A DNA stretch of 64,000 nucleotides, from NCBI GenBank assembly GCA_050299555.1, contig JBNKWA010000012.1, positions 62,001 to 126,000 on the forward strand, in the 5' to 3' direction. Source of the stretch: JBNKWA01 sp050299555 (GTDB lineage: Bacteria; Pseudomonadota; Alphaproteobacteria; Rhodobacterales; Rhodobacteraceae). A program made the translations under genes and the position numbers. Shown here one piece after another: positions 45,002-52,609 of the stretch; position 1 is the first letter of the stretch, and every line of letters begins with the position of its first letter. A model generated the notes under the pieces. It did no database searches. It worked only from the letters and a program-made list of their open reading frames with translations, and was not told the origin of the DNA.

Positions 45002-45631
45002 ATGACCCGTCACCTTGCCGCTGGCATTGCCGCCATGGCTGCCATCGTCGTCGCCTCCAACATCCTGGTGCAGTTCCTGTTCGGCCAGTGGCTGACCTGG
45101 GGCGCCTTCACCTATCTGCTGGCCTTTCTGGTGACCGACGTGATGACCCGCATCTACGGTGCCGCCGAGGCCCGCAAGGTGGTGCTCGCCGGCTTCGTCG
45201 TCGGGCTGGCCTGCTCGGCCATCGGCACCCAGATCGAGGGCGCCTTCGGACCCCTGGTCACGCTGCGGGTGGCGATCGGGTCCGGCCTTGCCTTCCTCAT
45301 CGCCCAGCTCCTCGACATCGGCATCTTCCGCGCCCTCGCCCGGTCGGTCTGGTGGCTGCCGCCGCTGGTCTCGTCGGTCATCGGCGGCGCGCTCGACACG
45401 GTGATCTTCTTCAGCCTCGCCTTTGCCGCCGGGCTCAGCTTCATCGCGCCCTCGGTGGATGTTGCCTGGGCCAATGAGGCGCTGCCGCTGCTGGGCATCG
45501 GTCCGGTCGCGCCGCTATGGCTCAGCCTCGCGGTCGCCGATTACAGCGTCAAGCTGGCCATCGCGCTGCTGGCGCTGGTGCCGTTCCGCGTGGCCATCGC
45601 CAGGCTGTCGACCGGCGCAATTGCGCATTGA
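45002..45631 (+). CDS. queuosine precursor transporter (YhhQ/VUT family)
   Basis: The 209-aa membrane protein has about six spans and the family segments VASNILVQFLFGQWLTWGAF, TYLLAFLVTDVMTRIYG and SVIGGALDTVIFFSLAFAAG. The LVTDVxxxxYG and DTxxFxxLA motifs are characteristic of COG1738, whose E. coli member YhhQ imports preQ0/preQ1. The ATG at 45002 is preferred over 44915. I looked for a preQ1 riboswitch in the 100 bp upstream and saw no convincing one. Confidence 0.82.
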   Translation: MTRHLAAGIAAMAAIVVASNILVQFLFGQWLTWGAFTYLLAFLVTDVMTRIYGAAEARKVVLAGFVVGLACSAIGTQIEGAFGPLVTLRVAIGSGLAFLIAQLLDIGIFRALARSVWWLPPLVSSVIGGALDTVIFFSLAFAAGLSFIAPSVDVAWANEALPLLGIGPVAPLWLSLAVADYSVKLAIALLALVPFRVAIARLSTGAIAH

Positions 45632-45633
45632 CA
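45628..45633 (+). promoter_or_regulatory. candidate -35 element of the mini-ORF transcript
   Basis: A perfect TTGACA overlaps the stop codon of the YhhQ-type gene. The hexamer about 17 bp downstream is a poor -10 (ACCATC region), so the promoter is tentative. Its position just before a self-contained mini-gene with its own terminator supports a separate short transcript. Confidence 0.3.
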
Positions 45634-45675
45634 TAGTCTGACGCTGTGGCACCATCGGTGTCAGGTTAAACAAGC

Positions 45676-45690
45676 GAAAGGAGGTGATCC
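45676..45690 (+). promoter_or_regulatory. extreme Shine-Dalgarno sequence, 15-nt complement of the 16S rRNA 3' tail
   Basis: GAAAGGAGGTGATCC is the exact reverse complement of GGATCACCTCCTTTC, the conserved 3' end of 16S rRNA. Ordinary ribosome sites use 4-7 of these bases. The next ATG is at 45692, only one base after the match and about 5-7 nt after the GGAGG core. Confidence 0.75.
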
Positions 45691-45691
45691 G

Positions 45692-45748
45692 ATGTCTCAC
45701 GAGGTTTTGGAGAGCAGGATCGGGTTGAAACAGGGGGTGGCCGGCTGA
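45692..45748 (+). CDS. 18-aa mini-ORF (leader peptide candidate) upstream of arfB
   Basis: The peptide is MSHEVLESRIGLKQGVAG. It is preceded by the 15-nt anti-16S match at 45676-45690, which strongly implies ribosome loading, and followed by a terminator-like hairpin at 45819-45844. It has no hydrophobic segment and I know no family for it. The unit could be a leader peptide, a small protein gene or a decoy RNA that binds 30S subunits. Translation is inferred from the ribosome site, not shown. Confidence 0.5.
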   Translation: MSHEVLESRIGLKQGVAG

Positions 45749-45818
45749 ACCACGCGTTCGGCGTTGCGACACCCTGAAGGATCGGCCCGCACGGACCGCC
45801 TCCAGAAATCTCAAATGT

Positions 45819-45844
45819 GAAGGCCGCCCCGAGGGGCGGCCTTC
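45819..45844 (+). terminator. hairpin terminator after the mini-ORF
   Basis: GAAGGCCGCCCC and GGGGCGGCCTTC form a 12-bp perfect inverted repeat around a 2-nt centre (in practice a 4-nt loop), followed by CTTCG. The T-run is poor, but the stem is very stable and the A-rich side gives a bidirectional look. Confidence 0.6.
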
Positions 45845-46055
45845 TTCGCGCCCGGGCCAAGCGGCCCAGGGGGCTTCGCGACGTAACCAGCGCATCGTTG
45901 CCGACGTGGGCGGACTCGCGCCCCGGATGGAACCGGCTCTGGCGCCCCTGCGACCGGGTCGGGCGGCTTTGCCGCAGTGACCCCGGCGCCACAACGACCC
46001 TCCAGCGCCATTCACGCATCTGAAGCGCAGCAACCTGAACAAGAAACGCTATGTC

Positions 46056-46061
46056 TATAAT
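46056..46061 (+). promoter_or_regulatory. candidate -10 element for arfB
   Basis: A perfect TATAAT lies 40 bp upstream of the arfB start, in a locally AT-rich patch. No good TTGACA is found at 16-18 bp; CTGAAC at 15 bp is the best. This suggests arfB is transcribed separately from the mini-ORF, at least in part. Confidence 0.35.
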
Positions 46062-46100
46062 CTTCTTTAGGTAGAGTGCGGCCAAACCCGAGTTCACGCT

Positions 46101-46520
46101 ATGATCCAAATCAACAAGCATGTCGTTTTGGCCGATTGGGAGCTGACCGAACTGTTCACCCATGCCTCGGGGCCGGGGGGGCAGAACGTCAACAAGGTGG
46201 CCACCGCGGTGGAATTGCGATTTGCGGCCGCGCGCTCGCCGCATCTGCCGTCTTATGCCAAGGCCCGACTGAAGCGCCTCGCCGGGCGCCGCTGGACCCG
46301 CGATGGCGAGGTGGTGGTGACATCGGAGCGGTTCCGAAGCCAGGCGCGCAACCGTGCCGATGCCGAGGAAAAGCTGCGGGCGCTGGTGCTGGAGGCGCTG
46401 GAACGGCCGCGGCCGCGGATCGCGACACGGCCCACGCGGGCGTCGAAGGAGCGGCGGCTGCAGTCGAAGGCGCACCGCGCCGGGATCAAGTCCGGGCGCG
46501 GTGCTGTGAGGGAAGAGTAG
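46101..46520 (+). CDS. arfB: alternative ribosome-rescue factor ArfB (YaeJ)
   Basis: The 139-aa protein has the peptidyl-tRNA hydrolase loop HASGPGGQNVNKVATAVELR with the GGQ motif at residues 26-28, and a basic C-terminal tail (KERRLQSKAHRAGIKSGRG) that enters the empty mRNA channel of stalled ribosomes. Length and tail are right for ArfB rather than RF1/RF2. It rescues non-stop complexes. Its own ribosome site is weak, in contrast to the extreme one upstream at 45676. Confidence 0.93.
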   Translation: MIQINKHVVLADWELTELFTHASGPGGQNVNKVATAVELRFAAARSPHLPSYAKARLKRLAGRRWTRDGEVVVTSERFRSQARNRADAEEKLRALVLEALERPRPRIATRPTRASKERRLQSKAHRAGIKSGRGAVREE

Positions 46521-46523
46521 CGG

Positions 46524-47114
46524 CTATTCGCTCTTGGGGCCCCCCCGCGAACCGCGCTCCATTCCCTGCCCCGGGCCGCCCTCCGGACCCCGGCCGCCAC
46601 GCGGCCCGAAGTCGTGCATCGCCTCCATGTCGGAGCGATCGAGCTTCCCGTCGCCGTTGACATCCATGCGCGCGACCATGCCGGTCCAGGGCTCGCCGAA
46701 CTCCTCGGCCGTCACCTTGCCGTCGCCATCGTCGTCATGGGACTGGAACCGGTCGACCATCGCCCCGTGCATCGCATCGAGCCATAGCGCCTGATACTCC
46801 TCCAGGTTCAGGCTGCCGTCCCCGTCGGCATCGAATTCCCCAAGCCGCGCTGCCCGGGCGGTGTCGATCTCGTCCTGGGTCAGCGCGCCGTCGCCATTGG
46901 CGTCGAACTCCTGCATCATCTCCATGGCCCGCCCGCCGCCGAGCGGCCCGGACCCGCGCCCGTAACCCATCCGGTCCTGGCGCCCGCCACCAAAGTGCTC
47001 GCCGTGCTCGAAGCCGCCCCGGGCATCGGCCATCTGCTGCGCGCCGACCGCCAGCGGCGCAGCCAGCGTCACCGCCATCACCGCCGCAATCATGGCCTTG
47101 TGCGAGTAGGTCAT
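46524..47114 (-). CDS. secreted EF-hand calcium-binding protein
   Basis: The 196-aa protein has a signal peptide (MIAAVMAVTLAAPLAVGAQQ) and four EF-hand loops: DANGDGALTQDE, DADGDGSLNLEE, DDDGDGKVTAEE and DVNGDGKLDRSD. The linkers and the C-terminal tail are rich in Gly, Arg and Met (GRGPEGGPGQGMERGSRGG). It is probably a periplasmic calcium buffer or sensor. It converges on arfB with 3 bp between the stops. Confidence 0.88.
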   Translation of the reverse strand: MTYSHKAMIAAVMAVTLAAPLAVGAQQMADARGGFEHGEHFGGGRQDRMGYGRGSGPLGGGRAMEMMQEFDANGDGALTQDEIDTARAARLGEFDADGDGSLNLEEYQALWLDAMHGAMVDRFQSHDDDGDGKVTAEEFGEPWTGMVARMDVNGDGKLDRSDMEAMHDFGPRGGRGPEGGPGQGMERGSRGGPKSE

Positions 47115-47630
47115 CTGGTCGTTCTCCAATGTCTCTGCTCCGGTACAGCCCGATTGCCGCCCGCGATGTTCCTGATACGCAAGGCCGCCGGAATTCCGTC
47201 GCGGTGCCACGGCCATGCCGTGCGAAAAGTCATCAAGTCATTGAAATTACGAAAAAATATGTCAAGCCGCGCAATCGGCGCATTAACCGACGCACAACGT
47301 TAGGTTGGATTTCTCTTCAATTTTCGTGCATTTTGAATCCAGTTTAATCGCAATGCCCGGAGTTCGGTATGACCCTCGCCAAATGCGCTCTGCCCGCCAG
47401 ATTTGCTCTCATCGCTGGCTTGCTGTTTGCTCTGCACCAGTACGCGCTGGGCGTGCTCTAGCAGCGAAGCCGCCTCGCCCCGAACCTGGCCGAAAGCGGA
47501 CCTCAACCGACGTCCAGGCTTTGTGCGAAACCCAGGGGTAGGCTCGATCCGATCCGGCTTGCCAGGCATCCAACGAACCCTTCCGGCCGGACGATCCGGC
47601 CAGAGCAGACCCCCATCCCGGTGAATTGAT
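47115..47630. other. 516-bp intergenic stretch with an AT-rich core
   Basis: No gene is recognised between the EF-hand protein and the lipoprotein. About 47220-47350 is markedly AT-rich compared with the rest of the window. A hairpin GGCCGG-5 nt-CCGGCC lies near 47590. A minus-strand open frame ending inside it (containing SLLEHAQRVLVQSKQQASDE) looks protein-like for about 60 residues but has no start or family; it may be the scar of a lost gene. Confidence 0.4.
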
Positions 47631-48254
47631 CTACTCGGCCCCGATGCCGGTTCCCGAGGCCAGCCAAAGCTGCACCGCCTGGGCCACTCGCCGACTGATC
47701 CGCACCTTCTGCGTCTCGCCGGCCGCAACCGCCGCCTCGGCGGCCTCGCGCCGCAACGCTTCGATATCGGCGTCGATCTCCGGCACCGCCGCCAGAACCG
47801 CACCCGTCGCGGCATCGCGCACCGTCAGGCTGAAGGCGATATCGTGCCAGGCATAGAAAAGGCCACCGCGGGCCTTTGGTGTCACCGCGTGAAACAGGTT
47901 CACCGTCGCTTCGAGCGTCACCCTCCGGCTGCCCTGCAGCCCGGCCGCGCCGCGAGAGATGGCGGCGGTCATGATGTCGTCCACCTGTGCCCGCCGGTCG
48001 CCGTCGGGATCCTCCCACCAGACGATCCGCTCGGCGGGAAACTGCACATGCGGGTTGGTTGAGACCGTCAGCGTCTCCGGTACCGTCACCGAGACGCCGG
48101 CCAGGCGCCAGGTCGCCACCTCCGACGGTGACACTCCGATCGGCTTGTCGAAGGCCTTGAGGTCGGCACCGATGCGGCCATCCGAACTGGCGCCGCAGCC
48201 GGCGAGGGCAAGCCCGCCCGCCAGCGCAGCAGCGACCACGAACCCTCGGATCAT
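47631..48254 (-). CDS. lipoprotein of unknown function
   Basis: The 207-aa product has a signal peptide ending in the lipobox LALAGC (Cys20). The mature part has no domain I can name with confidence. It contains FPAERIVWWEDPDGDRRAQV and a C-terminal KVRISRRVAQAVQLWLASG. Proteins of this layout are common in Rhodobacteraceae. It is probably anchored in the outer membrane facing the periplasm. Confidence 0.7.
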   Translation of the reverse strand: MIRGFVVAAALAGGLALAGCGASSDGRIGADLKAFDKPIGVSPSEVATWRLAGVSVTVPETLTVSTNPHVQFPAERIVWWEDPDGDRRAQVDDIMTAAISRGAAGLQGSRRVTLEATVNLFHAVTPKARGGLFYAWHDIAFSLTVRDAATGAVLAAVPEIDADIEALRREAAEAAVAAGETQKVRISRRVAQAVQLWLASGTGIGAE

Positions 48255-48340
48255 CGCAAGACCTCCTGCCTATCGACGCGCGGGCGCCGTTCTGCCCCGC
48301 AATCCCGTCGGAAAGATGGCAAGGGAGCCTTTCCAACCGG

Positions 48341-48778
48341 TTAGCGCCGCAGAGTCCGCGACATGAACCAGCGGTCGCCCTCATAGGCCAGCGCCGCAAC
48401 CGCCGCCGCCAGGGGCATCCAGAACGCCCGGTGGCCCGGCTCACGCGGCGGCGAAATCCGCAGCCCCGGCCGGCAAAGATAGATCCGGCACAGCTTGCGC
48501 GCCCAGAGGTCGTATTCCGGCATGTAGGCATAGCGCTGGTAGATCCCGAGCCGCCGCATGGGTCGGATCGTCCACCCGGTCTCCTCCAGCACCTCGCGGT
48601 GCAGCGCCCGAAGCTCGGTCTCGCCGGGGTCGATGCCGCCGCCGGGCAACTGTATCTCGGGCCCCAGATCGGGCTGGTCGATCAACAGCGCGCGCTCGCC
48701 GTCGTGGACGATTGCATAGATGCCCGGCCGCTCGCGATACTTGCGGCCACGGTGAGGTGGCTGGTCGAAGCGGCGCAT
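48341..48778 (-). CDS. NUDIX hydrolase
   Basis: The 145-aa protein has the Nudix box GGGIDPGETELRALHREVLE followed by ETGW, and an N-terminal strand YAIVHDGERALLID. The C-terminal part (YLCRPGLRISPPREPGHRAF) is typical of MutT-like enzymes. The substrate is not predictable; 8-oxo-dGTP or a nucleotide sugar are the usual candidates. Confidence 0.85.
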   Translation of the reverse strand: MRRFDQPPHRGRKYRERPGIYAIVHDGERALLIDQPDLGPEIQLPGGGIDPGETELRALHREVLEETGWTIRPMRRLGIYQRYAYMPEYDLWARKLCRIYLCRPGLRISPPREPGHRAFWMPLAAAVAALAYEGDRWFMSRTLRR

Positions 48779-48925
48779 GCATATCCCCGGGGCATGTGGC
48801 TGGTGGTGCTTGTTAGCCTGCGAAAAGCTGCCGGATCAATGGCCGCAAGCGGGGTTTAAACTCTCCGCGCTATCTCCTATTTCAAGGCACTCAGCCGACA
48901 ACCGCAGCGGAGCGCACGGGCCAGG

Positions 48926-49942
48926 ATGACCACCGGCAACCAGATCGCTTGGGACGACACGGTCCTGCCCTTTCAACTCGACCGCGCCAATATCCGCGGC
49001 CGGGTGGCGCGGATCGACCGCTCGCTGGACCGCATCCTGACCATGCACGACTATCCCGCGCCGGTGGCGGCGCTGGTGGCCGAGGCGGCGCTCATCACCA
49101 CGCTGGTGGGCCAGACGATGAAGCTGCGCTGGAAGCTGTCGCTGCAGATCAGGGGCAACGGCCCGATCCGGCTGATCGCCACCGACTATTTCGCTCCGTC
49201 CACGCCCGGTGGCGCGGCCCGCATCCGCGCCTATGCCAGCTTCGACGACGACCTGACCGATAGCAGCGACCGGCCGGCCTTTGCGCTCCTGGGGCAGGGG
49301 TTCTTCGGCATCCTGATCGACCAGGGCAGCGGCACGGTTCCCTACCAGGGCATCACGCCGCTGGCCGGCGACTCGCTGGCCGCCTGCGCCGAGACCTATT
49401 TCGCCCAGTCCGAGCAGTTGCCGACCCGCTTCGCCCTGGCCATGGCGCGGGCCTCGGCCGCGGGCCAGCCCGAGGTCTGGCGTGCAGGCGGCGTCATGGT
49501 CCAGACCATGCCCGAGGTGCTGCCCGGCAGCCTGCCGGCCAGCGGAGCCGAGCCGGCCCGGGCCGACGGGTTGTTGTCGGCGGACGATATCCTCGACGGC
49601 GAGGCAGCCGAGGACTGGAGCCGGGTCAACCTGCTGCTGGCGACCGCCGACGAGACCGAGCTGATCGGCCCGCATGTGACCCCGGACCAGCTTCTGGTGC
49701 GGCTCTTCCACGAGGAAGTGCCGCGGGTGTTCGACACCCAGGCGGTGCGCTTCGGCTGCACCTGCGGCCCCGAGAAGGTGGAGCGCTCGCTGTCGATCTA
49801 CTCGGCCAGGGACATCGCCCACATGACGACGCCCGAAGGCAAGGTCACCGCCGACTGCCAGTTCTGCGGCGCCCATTACGAATTCGAGCCCTCGCAGCTT
49901 GGCTTCGAGGCCGATCGCCAGCGCGGGACCGGATCGGACTGA
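48926..49942 (+). CDS. hslO: redox-regulated chaperone Hsp33
   Basis: The 338-aa protein has the substrate-binding domain (RGRVARIDRSLDRILTMHDY, LRWKLSLQIRGNGPIRLIAT) and the C-terminal zinc-switch domain with CxC (FGCTCGPEKVERSL) and CxxC (CQFCGAHYEF). The zinc centre opens on oxidation by peroxide or hypochlorite and activates holdase function. It is longer than E. coli Hsp33 (292 aa), with the excess in an Ala/Asp-rich linker, common in this group. Confidence 0.93.
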   Translation: MTTGNQIAWDDTVLPFQLDRANIRGRVARIDRSLDRILTMHDYPAPVAALVAEAALITTLVGQTMKLRWKLSLQIRGNGPIRLIATDYFAPSTPGGAARIRAYASFDDDLTDSSDRPAFALLGQGFFGILIDQGSGTVPYQGITPLAGDSLAACAETYFAQSEQLPTRFALAMARASAAGQPEVWRAGGVMVQTMPEVLPGSLPASGAEPARADGLLSADDILDGEAAEDWSRVNLLLATADETELIGPHVTPDQLLVRLFHEEVPRVFDTQAVRFGCTCGPEKVERSLSIYSARDIAHMTTPEGKVTADCQFCGAHYEFEPSQLGFEADRQRGTGSD

Positions 49943-50042
49943 AACCGCGCCGGTCCCGGGGGCTCGGCCGACAGTCCCGGGACATGGCGAAACCGCCGGA
50001 CCTGTGCTTGTTCCGGCGCCGGCGCGGAACCATATTGCCGGC

Positions 50043-50657
50043 ATGGATCAGCCGCTCTTCAGCATCGAGACGGTGGCCCGTGCCGTCTCCGGAACCGGCG
50101 CGCGGGGCTCGTCGGACTTCGATCTCAACCCCGAATGGCGCGACCGCCTGCCGCCCGGACGGCGGCTGCGGCCGGCCGCCGTGCTGGTGCCGCTGGTCCC
50201 GCGCCGCGACGGCCCCGGGGTGATCCTGACCCGCCGCGCCACCGGCCTCAGGCACCATTCCGGGCAGGTCGCCTTTCCGGGCGGCAAGGTCGACGCGGTC
50301 GATGCCGGTCCCGAGGCCGCGGCGCTGCGCGAGGCCGAGGAGGAGATCGGCCTGCCGCGCGAGGCGGTGACGCTGATCGGCGCCCTGGACGCGCACGAGA
50401 CCGTCACCGGCTTCACCGTCACCCCGATTGTCGGTCTGGTGCCCGAGCGTTTCGATCCGGTGGCCGAGCAGGGCGAGGTCGAGGAGGTGTTCGAGGTGCC
50501 CATGGCGCATGTGCTCGACCCCGCGAACTTCACCATCCACAGCCGGGTCTGGCAGGGGCACGAGCGCCGCTACTGGGCGGTTCCCTACGGCCCGCACTAC
50601 ATCTGGGGCGCCACGGCCCGTATCCTCAAGGGCCTTGCGGACCGGATGGCATCGTGA
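50043..50657 (+). CDS. CoA pyrophosphatase-type NUDIX hydrolase
   Basis: The 204-aa protein has the UPF0035/CoA pyrophosphatase signature LTRRATGLRHHSGQVAFPGG and Nudix box residues EAAALREAEEEIGLP. It is expected to hydrolyse CoA derivatives to phosphopantetheine and 3',5'-ADP. The start at 50043 is preferred over 49899. The stop overlaps the cca start (GTGA at 50654-50657), so the two are coupled, a common arrangement in alphaproteobacteria. Confidence 0.88.
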   Translation: MDQPLFSIETVARAVSGTGARGSSDFDLNPEWRDRLPPGRRLRPAAVLVPLVPRRDGPGVILTRRATGLRHHSGQVAFPGGKVDAVDAGPEAAALREAEEEIGLPREAVTLIGALDAHETVTGFTVTPIVGLVPERFDPVAEQGEVEEVFEVPMAHVLDPANFTIHSRVWQGHERRYWAVPYGPHYIWGATARILKGLADRMAS

Positions 50658-51823
50658 GGCTCAAGGCGGCGTTTCTGGCGGCGCCGGGGGCGCAGGCGGT
50701 GGTCGCGGCGCTGGCCCGGGGCAGTCACCGGGCGCTTTTTGTCGGCGGCTGCGTGCGCAACGCGCTGATGGACATGGCCGTCAGCGACATCGACATCGCC
50801 ACCGATGCCCTGCCGCTGCAGGTGACGGCGCTGGCCGAGGCCGCCGGGCTGGCCGCGCACCCGACCGGCATCGACCACGGCACGGTGACGGTGGTCGCCC
50901 ACGGCGTGCCGCACGAGGTCACCACCTTCCGCCGCGACGTCCTGACCGACGGCCGACGCGCCGTTGTCGCCTTCTCCGACGACATCCACGACGATGCAGC
51001 CCGGCGCGACTTCACCATGAACGCGCTCTATGCCGAGGCGGACGGGACGCTGGTCGATCCCCTGGGCGGGCTCGACGATCTTCGGGCGCGGCGGGTCCGC
51101 TTCGTCGGCGACCCGCATGACCGCATTGCCGAGGACTATCTGCGCATCCTGCGCTTCTTCCGCTTCCATGCCTGCTATGGCGCCGCCGGCGCGCCGCCCG
51201 ATCCGCAGGGGCTGGCGGCCTGCGCTGCCATGGCCGCGGGGCTGTCCGGGCTCTCTCGCGAACGCATCGGCCACGAGATGCGCAGGCTGCTCGCCGCCGC
51301 CGATCCCGCCCCCGCCGTCGCCTCCATGGCCGATGCCGGCGTGCTCGACCGGGTGCTGCCCGGCGCGAAGCCGCATGGCCTCGCCGCGCTGGCGGCGCTG
51401 GAACGCGGGTTGGGGCTGGCGCCGGAATGGCCACGTCGCCTCGCCCTCCTGGTCCCGGTCGCCCCGGTCGAGGCGCTGAAGCTCAGCCGCGCCGAGGCCC
51501 GCCAGCTGGCCGCCATCGCAGCGGCTGGCGATGCCGGCCCTCCCGCCCATGCCGCCTATCGCCACGGTGCCGGGGCCGCCCGCGATGCCGCACTGATCGC
51601 CGCCGCTTGCGCTGGCGCCGAACCGCCGCCGGGCCTGCTGGCCGAGGTCGCAAGGGGCGCCGCGGCCCACCTGCCGGTGACCGCCGCTGACCTTCTGCCC
51701 CGCCATGGCGAGGGGCCGGCACTCGGCCGGGCTCTGAAGGCGCTGGAGCGGCGCTGGATCGCCTCCGACTTCACCGCCAGCCGGGGCGAGCTGCTTGACA
51801 TCGGCACCGGTGGCGCGGAATAG
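50654..51823 (+). CDS. cca: CCA tRNA nucleotidyltransferase
   Basis: The 389-aa class II enzyme uses a GTG start. Motif A is FVGGCVRNALM with the metal Asp pair in SDIDIATD; the ERhxxExxT-like region RRDFTMNALYAEADGTLVDP and the RNA-binding RIAEDYLRILRFFRFHA are present. It adds or repairs the tRNA 3' CCA. Translationally coupled to the NUDIX gene. Confidence 0.93.
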   Translation: MRLKAAFLAAPGAQAVVAALARGSHRALFVGGCVRNALMDMAVSDIDIATDALPLQVTALAEAAGLAAHPTGIDHGTVTVVAHGVPHEVTTFRRDVLTDGRRAVVAFSDDIHDDAARRDFTMNALYAEADGTLVDPLGGLDDLRARRVRFVGDPHDRIAEDYLRILRFFRFHACYGAAGAPPDPQGLAACAAMAAGLSGLSRERIGHEMRRLLAAADPAPAVASMADAGVLDRVLPGAKPHGLAALAALERGLGLAPEWPRRLALLVPVAPVEALKLSRAEARQLAAIAAAGDAGPPAHAAYRHGAGAARDAALIAAACAGAEPPPGLLAEVARGAAAHLPVTAADLLPRHGEGPALGRALKALERRWIASDFTASRGELLDIGTGGAE

Positions 51824-51846
51824 CTGCGTCCTTCCCGAGGCCGCCC

Positions 51847-52461
51847 ATGACCACCGAAACCCTGCTGGCACTGACCGCGCTTCTCCTGGCCACCTGCTGG
51901 ACGCCGGGCCCCAACAATGCGCTGCTGGCGGCGTCCGGCGCCCGCTTCGGCTTTCGCGCCACGGTGCCGCACCTGATGGGCGTCTGCCTCGGCTTCAGCC
52001 TGATGATCGTGCTGGTGGCCGCCGGCCTGGGGCAGCTCTTCCTGGCGTCCGAGCTTTTGCGCGAGGTGCTGCGCTGGGGCGGGGCATTGCTGATGCTGTG
52101 GCTTGCCTGGCGCATCGCCACCGCCGGCCGGCCGGGCCGCCGCGAGGGCCGCGCGCGGCCCTTCACCTTCCTGCAGGCGGCCGGCTTTCAGTGGGTCAAC
52201 CCCAAGGCCTGGCTGATGTGCGTCGGCGTTGCCAGCCAGATCATGGCCGGCGCGCGCGGCCCGGCGGACGCGATTGTCGGCGCCGGGCTGGCGGGGCTGG
52301 TCGCGGTCGCCATCGGGCTGACTTCGGCGGCGGGCTGGACCGGCTTCGGCGTCGGTCTGCAGCGCTGGCTGACCACCGACCTCCGGGCGCATCTTTTCAA
52401 CGGCGCCATGGCGGCGCTGATGATCCTCAGCGTCGCGGCAATCCTGAGGGCCGACCTCTAA
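51847..52461 (+). CDS. LysE/RhtB-family amino acid exporter
   Basis: The 204-aa protein has about six spans and the family motif TPGPNNALLAASGARFG at the end of span 1, with GFQWVNPKAWLMCVGVA in the middle. The size and motifs match RhtB/LysE translocators; the exported amino acid is unknown. It begins 23 bp after cca and may share its transcript. Confidence 0.88.
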   Translation: MTTETLLALTALLLATCWTPGPNNALLAASGARFGFRATVPHLMGVCLGFSLMIVLVAAGLGQLFLASELLREVLRWGGALLMLWLAWRIATAGRPGRREGRARPFTFLQAAGFQWVNPKAWLMCVGVASQIMAGARGPADAIVGAGLAGLVAVAIGLTSAAGWTGFGVGLQRWLTTDLRAHLFNGAMAALMILSVAAILRADL

Positions 52462-52500
52462 CCGGGCCGCGCTGTCCACGTCCGGTTGGCGTCCCCGCAG

Positions 52501-52524
52501 CCTCGGGTGACGGGAATCGAACCG
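52501..52524 (-). other. tRNA 3'-half-like fragment
   Basis: On the minus strand GGTTCGATTCCCGTCACCCG resembles the T-loop and 3' acceptor strand of tRNA-Gly. No matching 5' half is found upstream on that strand. It may be a scar left by integration or excision at a tRNA, or chance similarity. Confidence 0.25.
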
Positions 52525-52609
52525 GCGTCAGCCCGTCCTCATCGGCACGGCCACAAGTGTCAAAGCCGGGGCGACACCTCGGGGACCGGTGCGCGATCAG
52601 GAACAAGAG

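Noticed and set aside
45676..45690. End of a 16S rRNA gene on the minus strand
   Set aside because: Only the 15-nt anti-Shine-Dalgarno match is present; no 16S sequence continues on either side.
47300..47815. Minus-strand open frames of 150-170 aa across the lipoprotein 3' end
   Set aside because: They overlap the well-supported lipoprotein gene and have low-complexity Arg/Pro-rich content; only a 60-residue stretch looks protein-like.
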